From Rhea pennata (Eukaryota; Chordata; Aves; Rheiformes; Rheidae), in NCBI RefSeq assembly GCF_028389875.1, contig NC_084676.1, forward strand, positions 1,736,001 to 1,800,000: a DNA stretch of 64,000 nucleotides, read 5' to 3'. The notes below the pieces were generated by a model that saw only the letters and a list, made by a program, of their open reading frames with translations, ran no database searches and was not told the origin of the DNA. Of the stretch, positions 22,588 through 32,597 are shown piece by piece (the stretch's first letter is position 1; every line of letters starts with the position of its first letter). The translations under genes were made by a program, and so were the position numbers.

Positions 22588-25044
22588 ATGGCAGCGGACG
22601 CAGGGAGGCGCCGGGGCGGCCGGGGCCGAGGGCGAGCGCTGCTGTGGTGCGCCTGGGTGGCGGCGTGGGAGCTGGCGTGGGGGCAGCTGCGCTACTCGGT
22701 GCCCGAGGAGATGCAGAAGGGCTCTTTTGTGGGCGACGTGGCCAAGGACCTGGCGCTGGAGCTGGCAGCGCTCCGCGACCGCGGCGCGCGTGTCGTGTCC
22801 GAAGGTAGGAGTCAGTATTTTGCTTTGCATGAGAAGACCGGCCATTTAGTGACGGCGGCACGGATAGACAGAGAGCAGGTGTGTCGGCTGCTGGAGAAAT
22901 GCGTGCTGCACTGTGAGGTGATAATGGAAGGCGAGATGAAGGTTTATGCCATCGAAGTGGAAGTCAGAGACATTAACGACAATGCGCCCAGCTTCCGAGA
23001 GGCAGAAATAAAGCTGAAAGTGAATGAAATAACAGCGCCGGGATGGAGGTTTCCGCTGGCTGAGGCTCACGACCCGGACAGCGGGAGCAATTCCGTGCAG
23101 CGCTACGAGCTGAGCGGCGACGAGCACTTCTCCCTGGCCATGCAGACGGCACCCGATGGCGAGAAGCGTCCCGAGCTGGTGCTGGCGAAGGCGCTGGACC
23201 GGGAGGAAAGCGCCTTTCACGACCTGGTGCTCAGGGCGGTGGACGGCGGGGAGCTGGCACGCACGGGCACGGCGCGGATCCGCGTGGTCGTGCTGGACGC
23301 GAATGACAACACGCCGGTGTTCAGCCAGGCGGTGTACACGGTGCGCGTGCGGGAGGACGTGCCCGTGGGCTCCACGCTGCTCACCGTGAGGGCCACCGAT
23401 GCCGACGACGGGCTGAACGGAGAGGTGAACTACATTTTTCAGAAAATCTCTGACATGGCATCAGAGATTTTCTATTTAGACCTTGAGACAGGGGAACTCT
23501 CTCTCATGCGTGAACTGGACTTCGAACAAGTTTCCTCATACGAGCTGGAAGTGCAAGCACGAGATGGCGGAGGCCTTTTCGACACAGCAAAAGTTGTGAT
23601 CGCAGTGACTGACGTGAACGACAACGCGCCCGAGATCTCCATGCGGTCGCTGGTGAGCGCGGTGTCCGAGGACTCTCCGGCCGGGACAGTGGTGGCCCTG
23701 CTGCACGTGCAGGACCGGGACTCGGGGGCGAACGGGGAGGTGAGGTGCTCGCTGGGCGCGGGGCTGCCGTTCCGCCTGCGGAGCTCGCTGGGCAGCTACT
23801 ACAGCGTGGTGACGGCGAGGGAGCTGGACCACGAGGAGGTGTCGGAGTACAACGTGACAGTGCGGGTGACGGACGGCGGGTCGCCGGCGCTGTGGAGCAG
23901 CGCGGTGCTGCCGCTGCGGGTGCTGGACGTGAACGACAACGCGCCGGTGTTCACGGAGGCGCGCTACAGCGCCCGGCTGCACGAGAACAACGCCAAGGGC
24001 ACGCTGGTGCTGCGGGTGCGGGCGGCGGACGCGGACTGGGGGCAGAACGCGCGCGTGCGGTACCGGCTGTGGGAGGGGCAGGTGCGGGGCGCGCCGCTCT
24101 CGTCGTACGTGTCGGTGAACGCGGAGACGGGCGCGCTGTACGCGCTGCGCTCCTTCGACTACGAGGAGGTGCGCGAGGTGGGGCTGTGGGTGCAGGCAGA
24201 GGACGGGGGCGTGCCGGCGCTGAGCAGCAACGTGTCGGTGCGGCTCTTCATCATGGACGAGAACGACAACGCGCCGCAGGTGCTGTACCCGCCACCGGTG
24301 GCGGCATCAGCAGCAACAGCGGGTCCGGGCTTGGGCTGGACGGGCGTGGAGCTGGCGCCGCGCTCGGCGGAGCCCGGGGCGCTGGTGGCCAAGGTGGTGG
24401 CGGTGGACGCGGACTCGGGGCAGAACGCGTGGCTCTCCTACGAGCTGGCCAAGGCCACGGAGCCGGGGCTCTTCCGCGTGGGGCTGCACAGCGGCGAGGT
24501 GCGCACGGCACGGTCCCCGCTGGCGCGCGACGCACTGCGGCAGAGCCTGGTGGTGGTGGTGAAGGACCACGGGCAGCCAGCGCTGTCGGCCACGGCCACG
24601 CTGATGGTGGTGCTGGCCGAGAGTGTGGCCGAGCTGCTCTCGGAGCTGGGCGGCGCGGCGGTGCCGGGCGAGCCCCCCGGCAGCCTGACGCGCTGGCTGG
24701 TGGTGGCCGTGGCGGCCGTGTGCTGCCTCTTCCTCGCCTTCCTGCTGGCGCTGCTGGCGCTGCACCTGCGGCGCTGGCGCCGCTCGCGGCTGCTGGCAGC
24801 GGGCGGCGGCACCTTGCGCGCCGTCCCGGCCTCGCCCTTCGTGGGCATCGACGGCATCCGTGCCTTCCTGCACTCCTACTCGCATGAGGTCTCGCTCACG
24901 GCCGGCTCGCGCAAGAGCCAGCTCCGTTCCCTGGGCGCCAGCTGCTCCAACACGCTCACGCCCGCGCCGCCGCCTGACCAGTGCGCTGTGCTGCTGCCCC
25001 AGGAGCCCTCGAGCGCTGCCGGCCACAGCGGAGACGCCCTGCTG
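22588..25044 (+). CDS. PCDHGA: Protocadherin gamma A-type variable exon A3
   Basis: 819-codon gamma-A variable exon. The signal peptide, EC1 (with Cys-X5-Cys CRLLEKC) and much of EC2-EC3 are nearly those of A2, with differences at the start of EC2 (KLKVNEITAPGWRFPLAEA) and in EC3 (FEQVSSYELEV). All five DxNDN linkers are present, the last as DENDNAP, followed by a short variable alanine-rich linker (VAASAATAGPG). The membrane segment is at about 702-724. The tail has FVGIDGIRAF and [10 protein letters not shown]. The donor CTG|GTGAGT is in phase 0. Intact. Promoter and 5' flank are a duplicate of those of A2, while the 3' flank matches that of A4, so the gene sits at a mosaic junction. Confidence 0.96.
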
Positions 25045-27940
25045 GTGAGTCCCTCGAGCGAGACTTTCAAAGTCCTTCCTTGTGCTGCCCGTCCTCCTGC
25101 CTTTGCTCCTCCGTGGCACTGCTTGTGCCTTTGCTTTCCTGTGCGTCGTTGCTTCTGCCATGTTGTGGGGGAGTAACAAGCAGAAGTAGAGGTCTAGCTG
25201 AGGACGTGGCTACGAGTGCTCCCAAGGTCCCTAGTGCTGATAGAATTTGCTTTTGCAGTGCTGCAGATGGTGCGCAACTGTCACAAGCATAAATGCATTT
25301 TTGTAAATGTAGCTTCTTCAGAGCGACTTGTTATTTCCTTTTTTTTCATAAAGCGTGTCAATCAGTCACTGATGTTGACATCCTTCTCTTAGAACACACC
25401 TGTTTCATTTAATAGGAACTATTTTAAGTATGTGTAATCAGTATTTGGGTAATGGCATGGCAAGTATTTTGGCAGGATGAGATTCTGTGTTAAGATGTAC
25501 TCCCCAGAGGCAGGTAACCCTCCTGAGGTCTGTTTGTAGTAGAGTGTGAGTATTCTTTGGTGAGGAAGACCTTACTGATGAGGAAGAGCATGTTCACAGA
25601 GATGCCTTCTGTCACTTTCTGGCATAACGACACAGCCAGCCCAGGTTTCCAACCTGGTGAATGCCAGAGCACATGCATCCGTGTTGCAGTTCATTCCAGC
25701 CTTGATCGTGGATGAATGTAAGGGACAGGGTTGATCTAAATTACTTGTTCTTGTGTCAGAATGTTCATCACTGTAAGTGTTGATCTGTGGGTAGTGATAG
25801 AAGGGTGAATGTGATATAACAGAATATAGTGTGTTTTTTCAAAATGTGAGGTACCACTACCTCCTCCCGGAGATCCTTCCTAGTTGTGCCTGTGTGTATT
25901 GCTGGTTCCCTGCTGGAATGTCCTGCTTTGGGAGAACAGTGAGTTTCAACCTGTGGTGGGGTAAGGGACTGGAACAGCAAAATGACTGCCAGCTAAGTTT
26001 CAGGTTGTGAAATGTATGTGCATACAACAAACTTATCCCTTGACCTAGGCAGGGAATCACCATTGTGCCCTTCCCAAGGCGCTTTCCTATGTACTGTGAG
26101 TTGAGATAAACAATTGTATGTTTGCAGAGGGCAGCCTATCCTTAGGCCTGGAAAGTATGGGTGAAGCGTGCAAAAGCAAGCTGGAGCATGGTTCCCAGTA
26201 GCGTATGGAGCCCGTGATGTCCTTATGAGAGGACAGAATGCCTTCTTAGTTCTTCAGAGAATTGGAGAGCGCTTGTGTCAAGTCGATATCACTCTCAGTG
26301 GACCTGTGAGGTTGTAGACAATGCAGTTCAGTGAACACTGCCCCAGCCTAGAAACGTGCTCTAAAATAAATGAATAAATAAAACTACTATTTATGGAAGA
26401 TGTGTGTTCCAGTTTTGGTCTCTTCAAGCCCTTGCAGTGTGGGAATTAGGTGATGGCTCTACTGGTTCCTGGAAATTGTATCTCTCCCCTTCTCCTCAGG
26501 CCTCCAGCAGATACTGCCTCTAGTACTTTTGTGGTTTCTTTAATTTGTTGATGGCACGTCCCATGTCAGTGAAGGCTTCTGAACACTTACCTTTCTGTGA
26601 GAATCTTGTAATACTGGCATCCTCTGCGTTTGCCCAGCTTTACTGTGTTGTTGTGACCAATAATGTGTGAATGAACTATATGCTGAGGGACCTGAGAGCA
26701 GTGGCAGGCTGCTTGTTTGGTCTGAAATCTGTGTTGAAGGAGGAAGTAGTAATGAAGTTCTACTCATGGTAGAAGGAGTGTTATGTTCTTTTAAAATATG
26801 TGTAGTGATCTTGCACACTCTGAGTGGTGATTCTACGACATGGCAGGGACTGCAGCATGCATAGCATGGTGTGTCCTGAAAAAACAAGGTGACACCTGGA
26901 TTCCAGAGAATATGAGGTTTCTTGATGGGTAAAAGACGTGTAGTTTGCCACATAGTACGCAGAACTGTGTGCAGGGCTCTGAGGCTGCGAAGTCTTGAGT
27001 CTTCATATGTTTTGGGGGAACAGTCAGGGCTGGCACCATCAGAAACTGAGACCACCAGCATCCTTTATTGCTCATGACCACAAGAATGAAGCGATGGAGT
27101 GAGAAACAGGAACAAGTACAGTGGGCCTGTGCCTAAGATCAATGGCTGCAAAGCCTTGCGAGAAATGCCATGTGAGGTCACTGTGCTGAGAACAGAGAAG
27201 CTGAGGTATGGAACAGGTACAAATGGAGGGCCCCCTGCGAGTCCTGACGACTGCATGCTCTGCAGAAGATCTGTCCTCAGCCAGAAGTGACAGGAGAATG
27301 AATTTTGTGTATCAGACAGCAGTGTATGTTCACAAAACTGGAAGTATGACCTGTTGAACCCAGCGGCCTTTCCTAGGCATTCTTGAGAAATGTTCACTGC
27401 TTGCTGGAATGCCCTTGGTCTGGGGAAAGTGAGTTCAGGCTGTGGTGGAGTAAGAACAGTTTCCTAGGAATTGTTCCCAGAAGTCTTTCAGCCCTAAATA
27501 GCTCTCTACTCCAGACAGAGACCTCTTAGTCAAATGTGAGGAATCACCCTTGTGCTCATACAAAATATGTTCTGCTATCCCTTAAATGGAGACGCAGTAT
27601 CATTCGTTTAGAGATGACAGCCTATATCCTCCAAGCAAATTTTGGGGAGTACCTGTGCCTATGCCAGACATGTATGCCCAAAGGGAATATATAATTCTAG
27701 CATCACATTGTCGTGATGCCAACTAAGGTGCCAACAACAGAAACCGCAGCCCTGACTTACCGAAGCTGATGCCAGAGAAGACGATTGATTGCTTCCCCGA
27801 GGCGACTTTCTGTGACAGCTGGGGGTGGCACACGGTAACGCTACGAAGCAGCTCTGGGATGAAGAGCTCCCTTGGGGAGAGCGCGGCCGCAGCATGTAGC
27901 TTTGCGCGGGGCTCTGGGCTGCTACGAGCGGCGGCAGTGG
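25045..27940 (+). other. Intergenic/intronic region A3 to B3 (chimeric spacer)
   Basis: No gene seen. The A-proximal part (about 25310-25395) matches the flank of A4 (35308-35400) and not those of A1 or A2. The B-proximal part (about 26780-27940) matches the sequence upstream of B1 (about 4430-5260). Read-through of the A3 frame ends at 25174. A short AATA/AATG repeat is at 26363-26382. Confidence 0.8.
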
Positions 27941-27980
27941 CGGCGCGGGGACTCCGGGTGCCGCTGTTGCCCGATGCGAA
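27941..27980 (+). promoter_or_regulatory. Conserved promoter element (CSE) of B3
   Basis: Identical to the B1 element, CGCT core at 27962-27965, 272 bases before the B3 start. The wider upstream region is also shared with B1. Confidence 0.75.
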
Positions 27981-28233
27981 GCGCCGCAGCAGCCGCCGCC
28001 GCCGCCGCCGCCGCAGACGGAGCCGGAGCCGGAGCCGGAGCCGCCGCAGCCTCCCGCGGGGCGGCTGCTCGCTCGCGCAGTGCCCGCCTCGGAGCCGGAA
28101 GAGCGGAGCGGAGCAGGGGCGGACTGGGTCTCGCCGCGCCGGTCGACCTGTGAGCCAGCTGCGGGGGATCTGCAGAGCAGGGCGGCGTCGGAGGACGGGA
28201 GGCGAGGCGCAGCGAAGGCGGCGAGCGGCGGGG

Positions 28234-30675
28234 ATGGGAGCGAGGCAGGGAGCGCAGCGGCGGGCAGCAGCCAGGCACGTCGCGCTGCTGGCCGTGCTGC
28301 TGCCGGTGTGCTGCCGGGCGGCGCCGGAGCGGCTGCACTATGCGGTTCCCGAGGAGACGGGCAGCGGCTCCCTGGTGGGGCCGCTGGCGCGGGACCTGGG
28401 GCTGAGCCCGGCAGACCTGCCGGCGCGGCAGCTGCGGCTGGTCTCGGCGGCTAAAAGGCAGCTGAAACACTTCGCGGTGGGCGCGGAGAACGGGCACCTG
28501 TACGTGAGCGAGAGGCTGGACCGGGAGGAGATGTGCGGCGACTCCGCGTCCTGCTCGGTCAGTTTCGAGGTGGTGCTGCAGAACCCGCTCAACGTTTTCC
28601 ACGTCGACGTGGCCATCCAGGACATCAATGACAACTCGCCGGTCTTCAGCAAGGCAGCTCTCGATCTGGAGATCGGGGAATTGATGCTTCCTGGTGCGCG
28701 GTTTCCGCTGGAGATGGCGCAAGATCCGGATGTGGGAAGCAACTCGCTGCTCAGCTACCAGCTCACTGACAGCCCCTCCTTCTCGCTGGCGGTGAAGGAG
28801 AGCCCGGATGGAAGCAGGCAGCCCGAGCTGGTGTTAGAAGCAGCTTTGGATCGTGAGAAGCAGAGCTCCTTCCAGATGGTGCTGACGGCGGTGGACGGCG
28901 GGTCTCCGGCGAGGTCGGGCACGGTGCAGATTCGCATCAACGTGACAGACGCGAATGACAACGCGCCCGTGTTCAGCAAAAGCGCCTACGAGGCGCGAGT
29001 GCGGGAGAACGCGCCGGCGGGGTCGCTGGTGCTGCGGGTGCGAGCCACGGACGCGGATGCGGGCTCCAACGGCCGCGTCTCCTACGCCTTCAGCAACGTG
29101 CCCGAGGCTGTCCGCGCTGTCTTCAGCATAGACAGCGACAGCGGCGACATCCGAAACGAAGGGACTCTGGATTTCGAGGAGAGGAATAGATACAGCTTCG
29201 GCGTGGAAGCGAGGGACGGGGGCGGGCTCAGCGGTCACTGCAAAGTCCTCGTAGAGGTCACAGACGAGAACGACAACGCGCCCGAGATAACGACGCTGTC
29301 GGTGTCGAGCCCGGTGCCCGAGGACTCCCCGCCCGGCACCGTCGTCGCCCTCGTGAACGTGCACGACGCGGACTCTGGCGACAACGGGAAGGTGCGGTGC
29401 GAGCTGGAGGGCGAGTCGCCGTTCGCCATCGTGGCGTCGTCGGGCAGCTCGTACAAGGTGGTGACGGCGAGCGCGCTGGACAGGGAGCGGGCGGCCGAGC
29501 ACAACGTGACGGTGGTGGCGAGCGACGGCGGGAGCCCGGCGCTCTGCAGCCGCACGACGCTGGCGCTGGCCGTGTCGGACGTGAACGACAACGCGCCGGT
29601 GTTCGAGGAAGCGGCCTACAGCGCCTACGTGGCGGAGAACAACGCGGCGGGCGCGGCGGTGCTGCGCGTCCGCGCGCGGGACGCGGACGCGGGCGCCAAC
29701 GGGCGCGTGAGCTACTGGCTGGCGGGCGGCAGCGCGGGCGAGGCGGCGGCGGCGCCCTACGTGTCGGTGGAGGCGCGGAGCGGCGCGCTGTACGCGCAGC
29801 GCTCCTTCGACTACGAGCAGTGCCGCGAGTTCGCCGTGGAGGTGAGGGCGCAGGACGGCGGGTCGCCGGCGCGCAGCTCGACGGCGACGGTGCGCGTCTT
29901 CGTGCTGGACCTCAACGACAACGCGCCGCAGGTGCTGTGGCCGGCGGCGGCGGCGAGCCCCGGCGCGGGCCCGTTCGAGGTGGTGCCGCGGTCGGCCGAG
30001 GCGGGCTACCTGGTGGCCAAGGTGGTGGCGGTGGACGCGGACGCGGGGCGCAACGCGTGGCTGTCGTACGAGCTGCTGCAGGCGACGGAGCCGGCGCTCT
30101 TCCGGCTGGGGCTGCACAGCGGCGAGGTGCGGACGGCGCGGGCCGTGTCGGAGCGCGACGCGGCCCGGCAGCGCCTCGTGGTGGTGGTGAAGGACCACGG
30201 GCAGCCGGCGCTGTCGGCCACGGCCACGCTGCACGTGGTGCTGGCCGAGAGCTTGCAGGAGGCGCTGCCGGCGCTGAGCGAGCGGGCGGCGGGCGCCGAG
30301 TCGCCGGCGGATTTGCAGTTCTACCTGGTGCTGGCGCTGGCGCTGCTCTGCGCCTTGTTCGTGCTGAGCGTGGCGCTGGCCGTGGCGGCGCGGGTGCGGC
30401 GCGCCGGGCCGCCCGCCGTCCTGCGCTGCCTGGGCGCCGAGCGCTTCGCCGCCGCCGGCCCCGCCTTCCCGGCCGACTTCTGCGAGGGCACCTTGCCCTA
30501 CTCCTACAACCTGTGCGTGGCGCCGGGCCGCGCCGTCGCCGAGTGCGCCTTGCTGCCGGCCCCGCTCCCCAGCCGCGCCGTCGACGATCTTCTCAGCGGC
30601 GACCCGCCCGCGATGCTGACGCCCAGCAGCAGCCGTGCCCCGGCAGAGCCGCCGTCGCACCCCGACGCAGTGCAG
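28234..30675 (+). CDS. PCDHGB: Protocadherin gamma B-type variable exon B3
   Basis: 814 codons, the third near-identical gamma-B exon. Same signal peptide, six EC repeats with DxNDN linkers, membrane segment and EGTLPYSYNLC tail as B1 and B2. It combines B2-like residues at the start of EC2 (DLEIGELMLPGARF) with B1-like residues after it ([24 protein letters not shown]), a clear mosaic. PERLHYAVPEE (R to H) is private to it. The donor is CAG|GTCTGT with GTAAGC 4 bases later. Similarity to B1 and B2 stops abruptly 47 bases after the exon end (at about 30722), so the next spacer and A4 come from a different unit. Intact. Confidence 0.96.
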
Positions 30676-32361
30676 GTCTGTAAGCCGACCCCAGCCCTCT
30701 TCTCGCACCCTTCCTTATCTTCGTATCACGTTTATTGGGGTGAGTGCATGTATGTGTGTGCGCATTACACGATTTTGTGGCGGGAGCTTCTCTCATTTGC
30801 GCTTATCTTCCCGAATGGAAAGGAGATGATCGCTTTTTTGCAGGTGTAATCGCAGGTCCTGAAACACGGCACCTTTCGGGTCATCACTGGTCACATGCAT
30901 GGGCTCACTTGGGAACTGTGGCCATGATAGTGGTGCTGAGCGATATGCCTCGGTAATGGTGCGTGTGGATCCCCATTGCCTGTACTGACATCTCTTGCTT
31001 TTGCTTGGGGTGAGTGGCGAATGTGACTGAATTTTCAGGAGGAGGAGGGTCGTTTTGTTTGCCGATTTTCCCCGTGTGCTCAGAGCATCGAGGCCCGGTG
31101 TGTTCATGCAGCTGATGAGTGGGATGAGGAGAGGGGAGGTGGGAGGGGCGGTGTGTGTGTACCTTCTGCGGCTGTGCGATGCCTCATCCCTGCAGGGCTA
31201 TGGTGGAAGGCTGCTGCAGACATGATAGCACTCGTGGGACCCATCACATTGGCCGGCCCTGATTCCCCCGCGTGGTTCGAGATGAGTGTGCCTTTGAGCT
31301 GTCGTCCCCATCTCCAACCGTCTTCGCCTCGGCAGGATGAGAGCTGTCTTGTGTTGTGTTTTTTGGGGTGTTCTTGTCGAACTGGCCACTTAAGAGCAGA
31401 GTGACTGCGTGAGGGGCAGAGCCGTGTGCCTTGGAGTGAAGTAGTTGGTCTTTTCCCTCCCTCCTTGCGTTTGTAAGGCGGTAGGAGAAACAATGAGTGG
31501 GATTTCCTCCTGTAGGGGCGACCGTTGTTTGCGACAACGGCTGTTACCTGTTTCTAGGCTGAAATGCACTTTGGGCGTCTTATCCGTCACTTCTGCAAAT
31601 TGCTGAAAGAGGTGGAAATGGGTGTCTGGGTGGGAATGGAAGTGTGGTGCTAGCGGATGCTAGAGCGTGCGGATAGCGAAAATTGGAGTGTGTAGGAGGG
31701 AAATAGTGCTCTGCCTAAAAACCGTTTGTCAGATAAAAGAAAAAAAAGGCAGTATAATCGGATAGTTGAATGCATCCCCCAAATCAGTCGCGTGGCTCCT
31801 TCTGCTGTTCAGATGGCGTATTTATTCCTTCTTTCCCCTCCCCCTCGAAAAATGCATTTTAGACACTGTCCCTGGTTGTCTTCACTGCTTGAAGCTGTTC
31901 CCTTTCGTGGCCATTCCAGGGAGGCTAACCCACTCTCCCTTCTGACAGGGGACAGTGACTTGTCAGAGCCCCTGGGCAGCAAGCGTGTGGGCTTCCAGTG
32001 GAATTCGTGCAGGCCCTGTGCTGTATTTCTGAGGAACTCGTGTGCTGGGCCGAAAAATACTGGAGTGCATCACGTCATCACCGAAGGCAAAGGAAGAAAG
32101 CTTCTTCCTTCTTCCACGTCTCCCTGACTTGGAGGTGAAATGTAATGTGTCCCAAGGTGCCAGCCCCTGGGCAGAAACCATAGCGGGCAGCAAGCACTCA
32201 ACGTGGCCCTGTTTCTCCTGATTCTTGGGGAGACGAGCGCAGCATGTAGTTTATGAAAAAAAAGAGAAAAAGGAAAGGCAAAGAAAAGAAAAATCAAACT
32301 GTGCTGTTTCCTTGGTCAGTCTCACACATTAGTCAAAAATCAGTCCTGCAGTGCTGCAATT
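30676..32361 (+). other. Intergenic/intronic region B3 to A4
   Basis: No gene seen. After the first 47 bases it is unrelated to the other B-to-A spacers. It holds only short, unconserved open frames and a purine-rich run (about 32250-32295) before the A4 promoter. No known repeat recognised. Confidence 0.75.
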
Positions 32362-32400
32362 GCCGGCCGAGACTGCGGGCGCCGCTGTTCACCAGGCGGG
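32362..32400 (+). promoter_or_regulatory. Conserved promoter element (CSE) of A4
   Basis: GAGACTGCGGGCGCCGCTGT with CGCT core at 32383-32386, 215 bases upstream of the A4 start. It is intermediate between the A2/A3 and B forms, and the flanking sequence is unique, so the element stands out as conserved. Confidence 0.7.
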
Positions 32401-32597
32401 AGCGGAGAGCGGCGAGATGCTGCCACCCCGCTCGCCGTGACACGGCTCGGAGAGAGATCCGTCCAGAGCCGCAAGCGCCCTCCCGGCAGGAGTCGGCGGC
32501 GCTGAGCTCTCGCCTGGGCGCCGGCCGTGCCGGACCCGCGCCGCACGGTGCAGGCGGCGGAGCGGAGCGGCGGCGGCGCGCCCCGGTCGGCAGGGCA

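Noticed and set aside
5261-30675. Idea that B1-B3 are one gene duplicated by assembly error
   Set aside because: Not favoured: each copy has private clustered differences, different upstream or downstream flanks and different leader repeat counts. Long-read coverage would still be worth checking.
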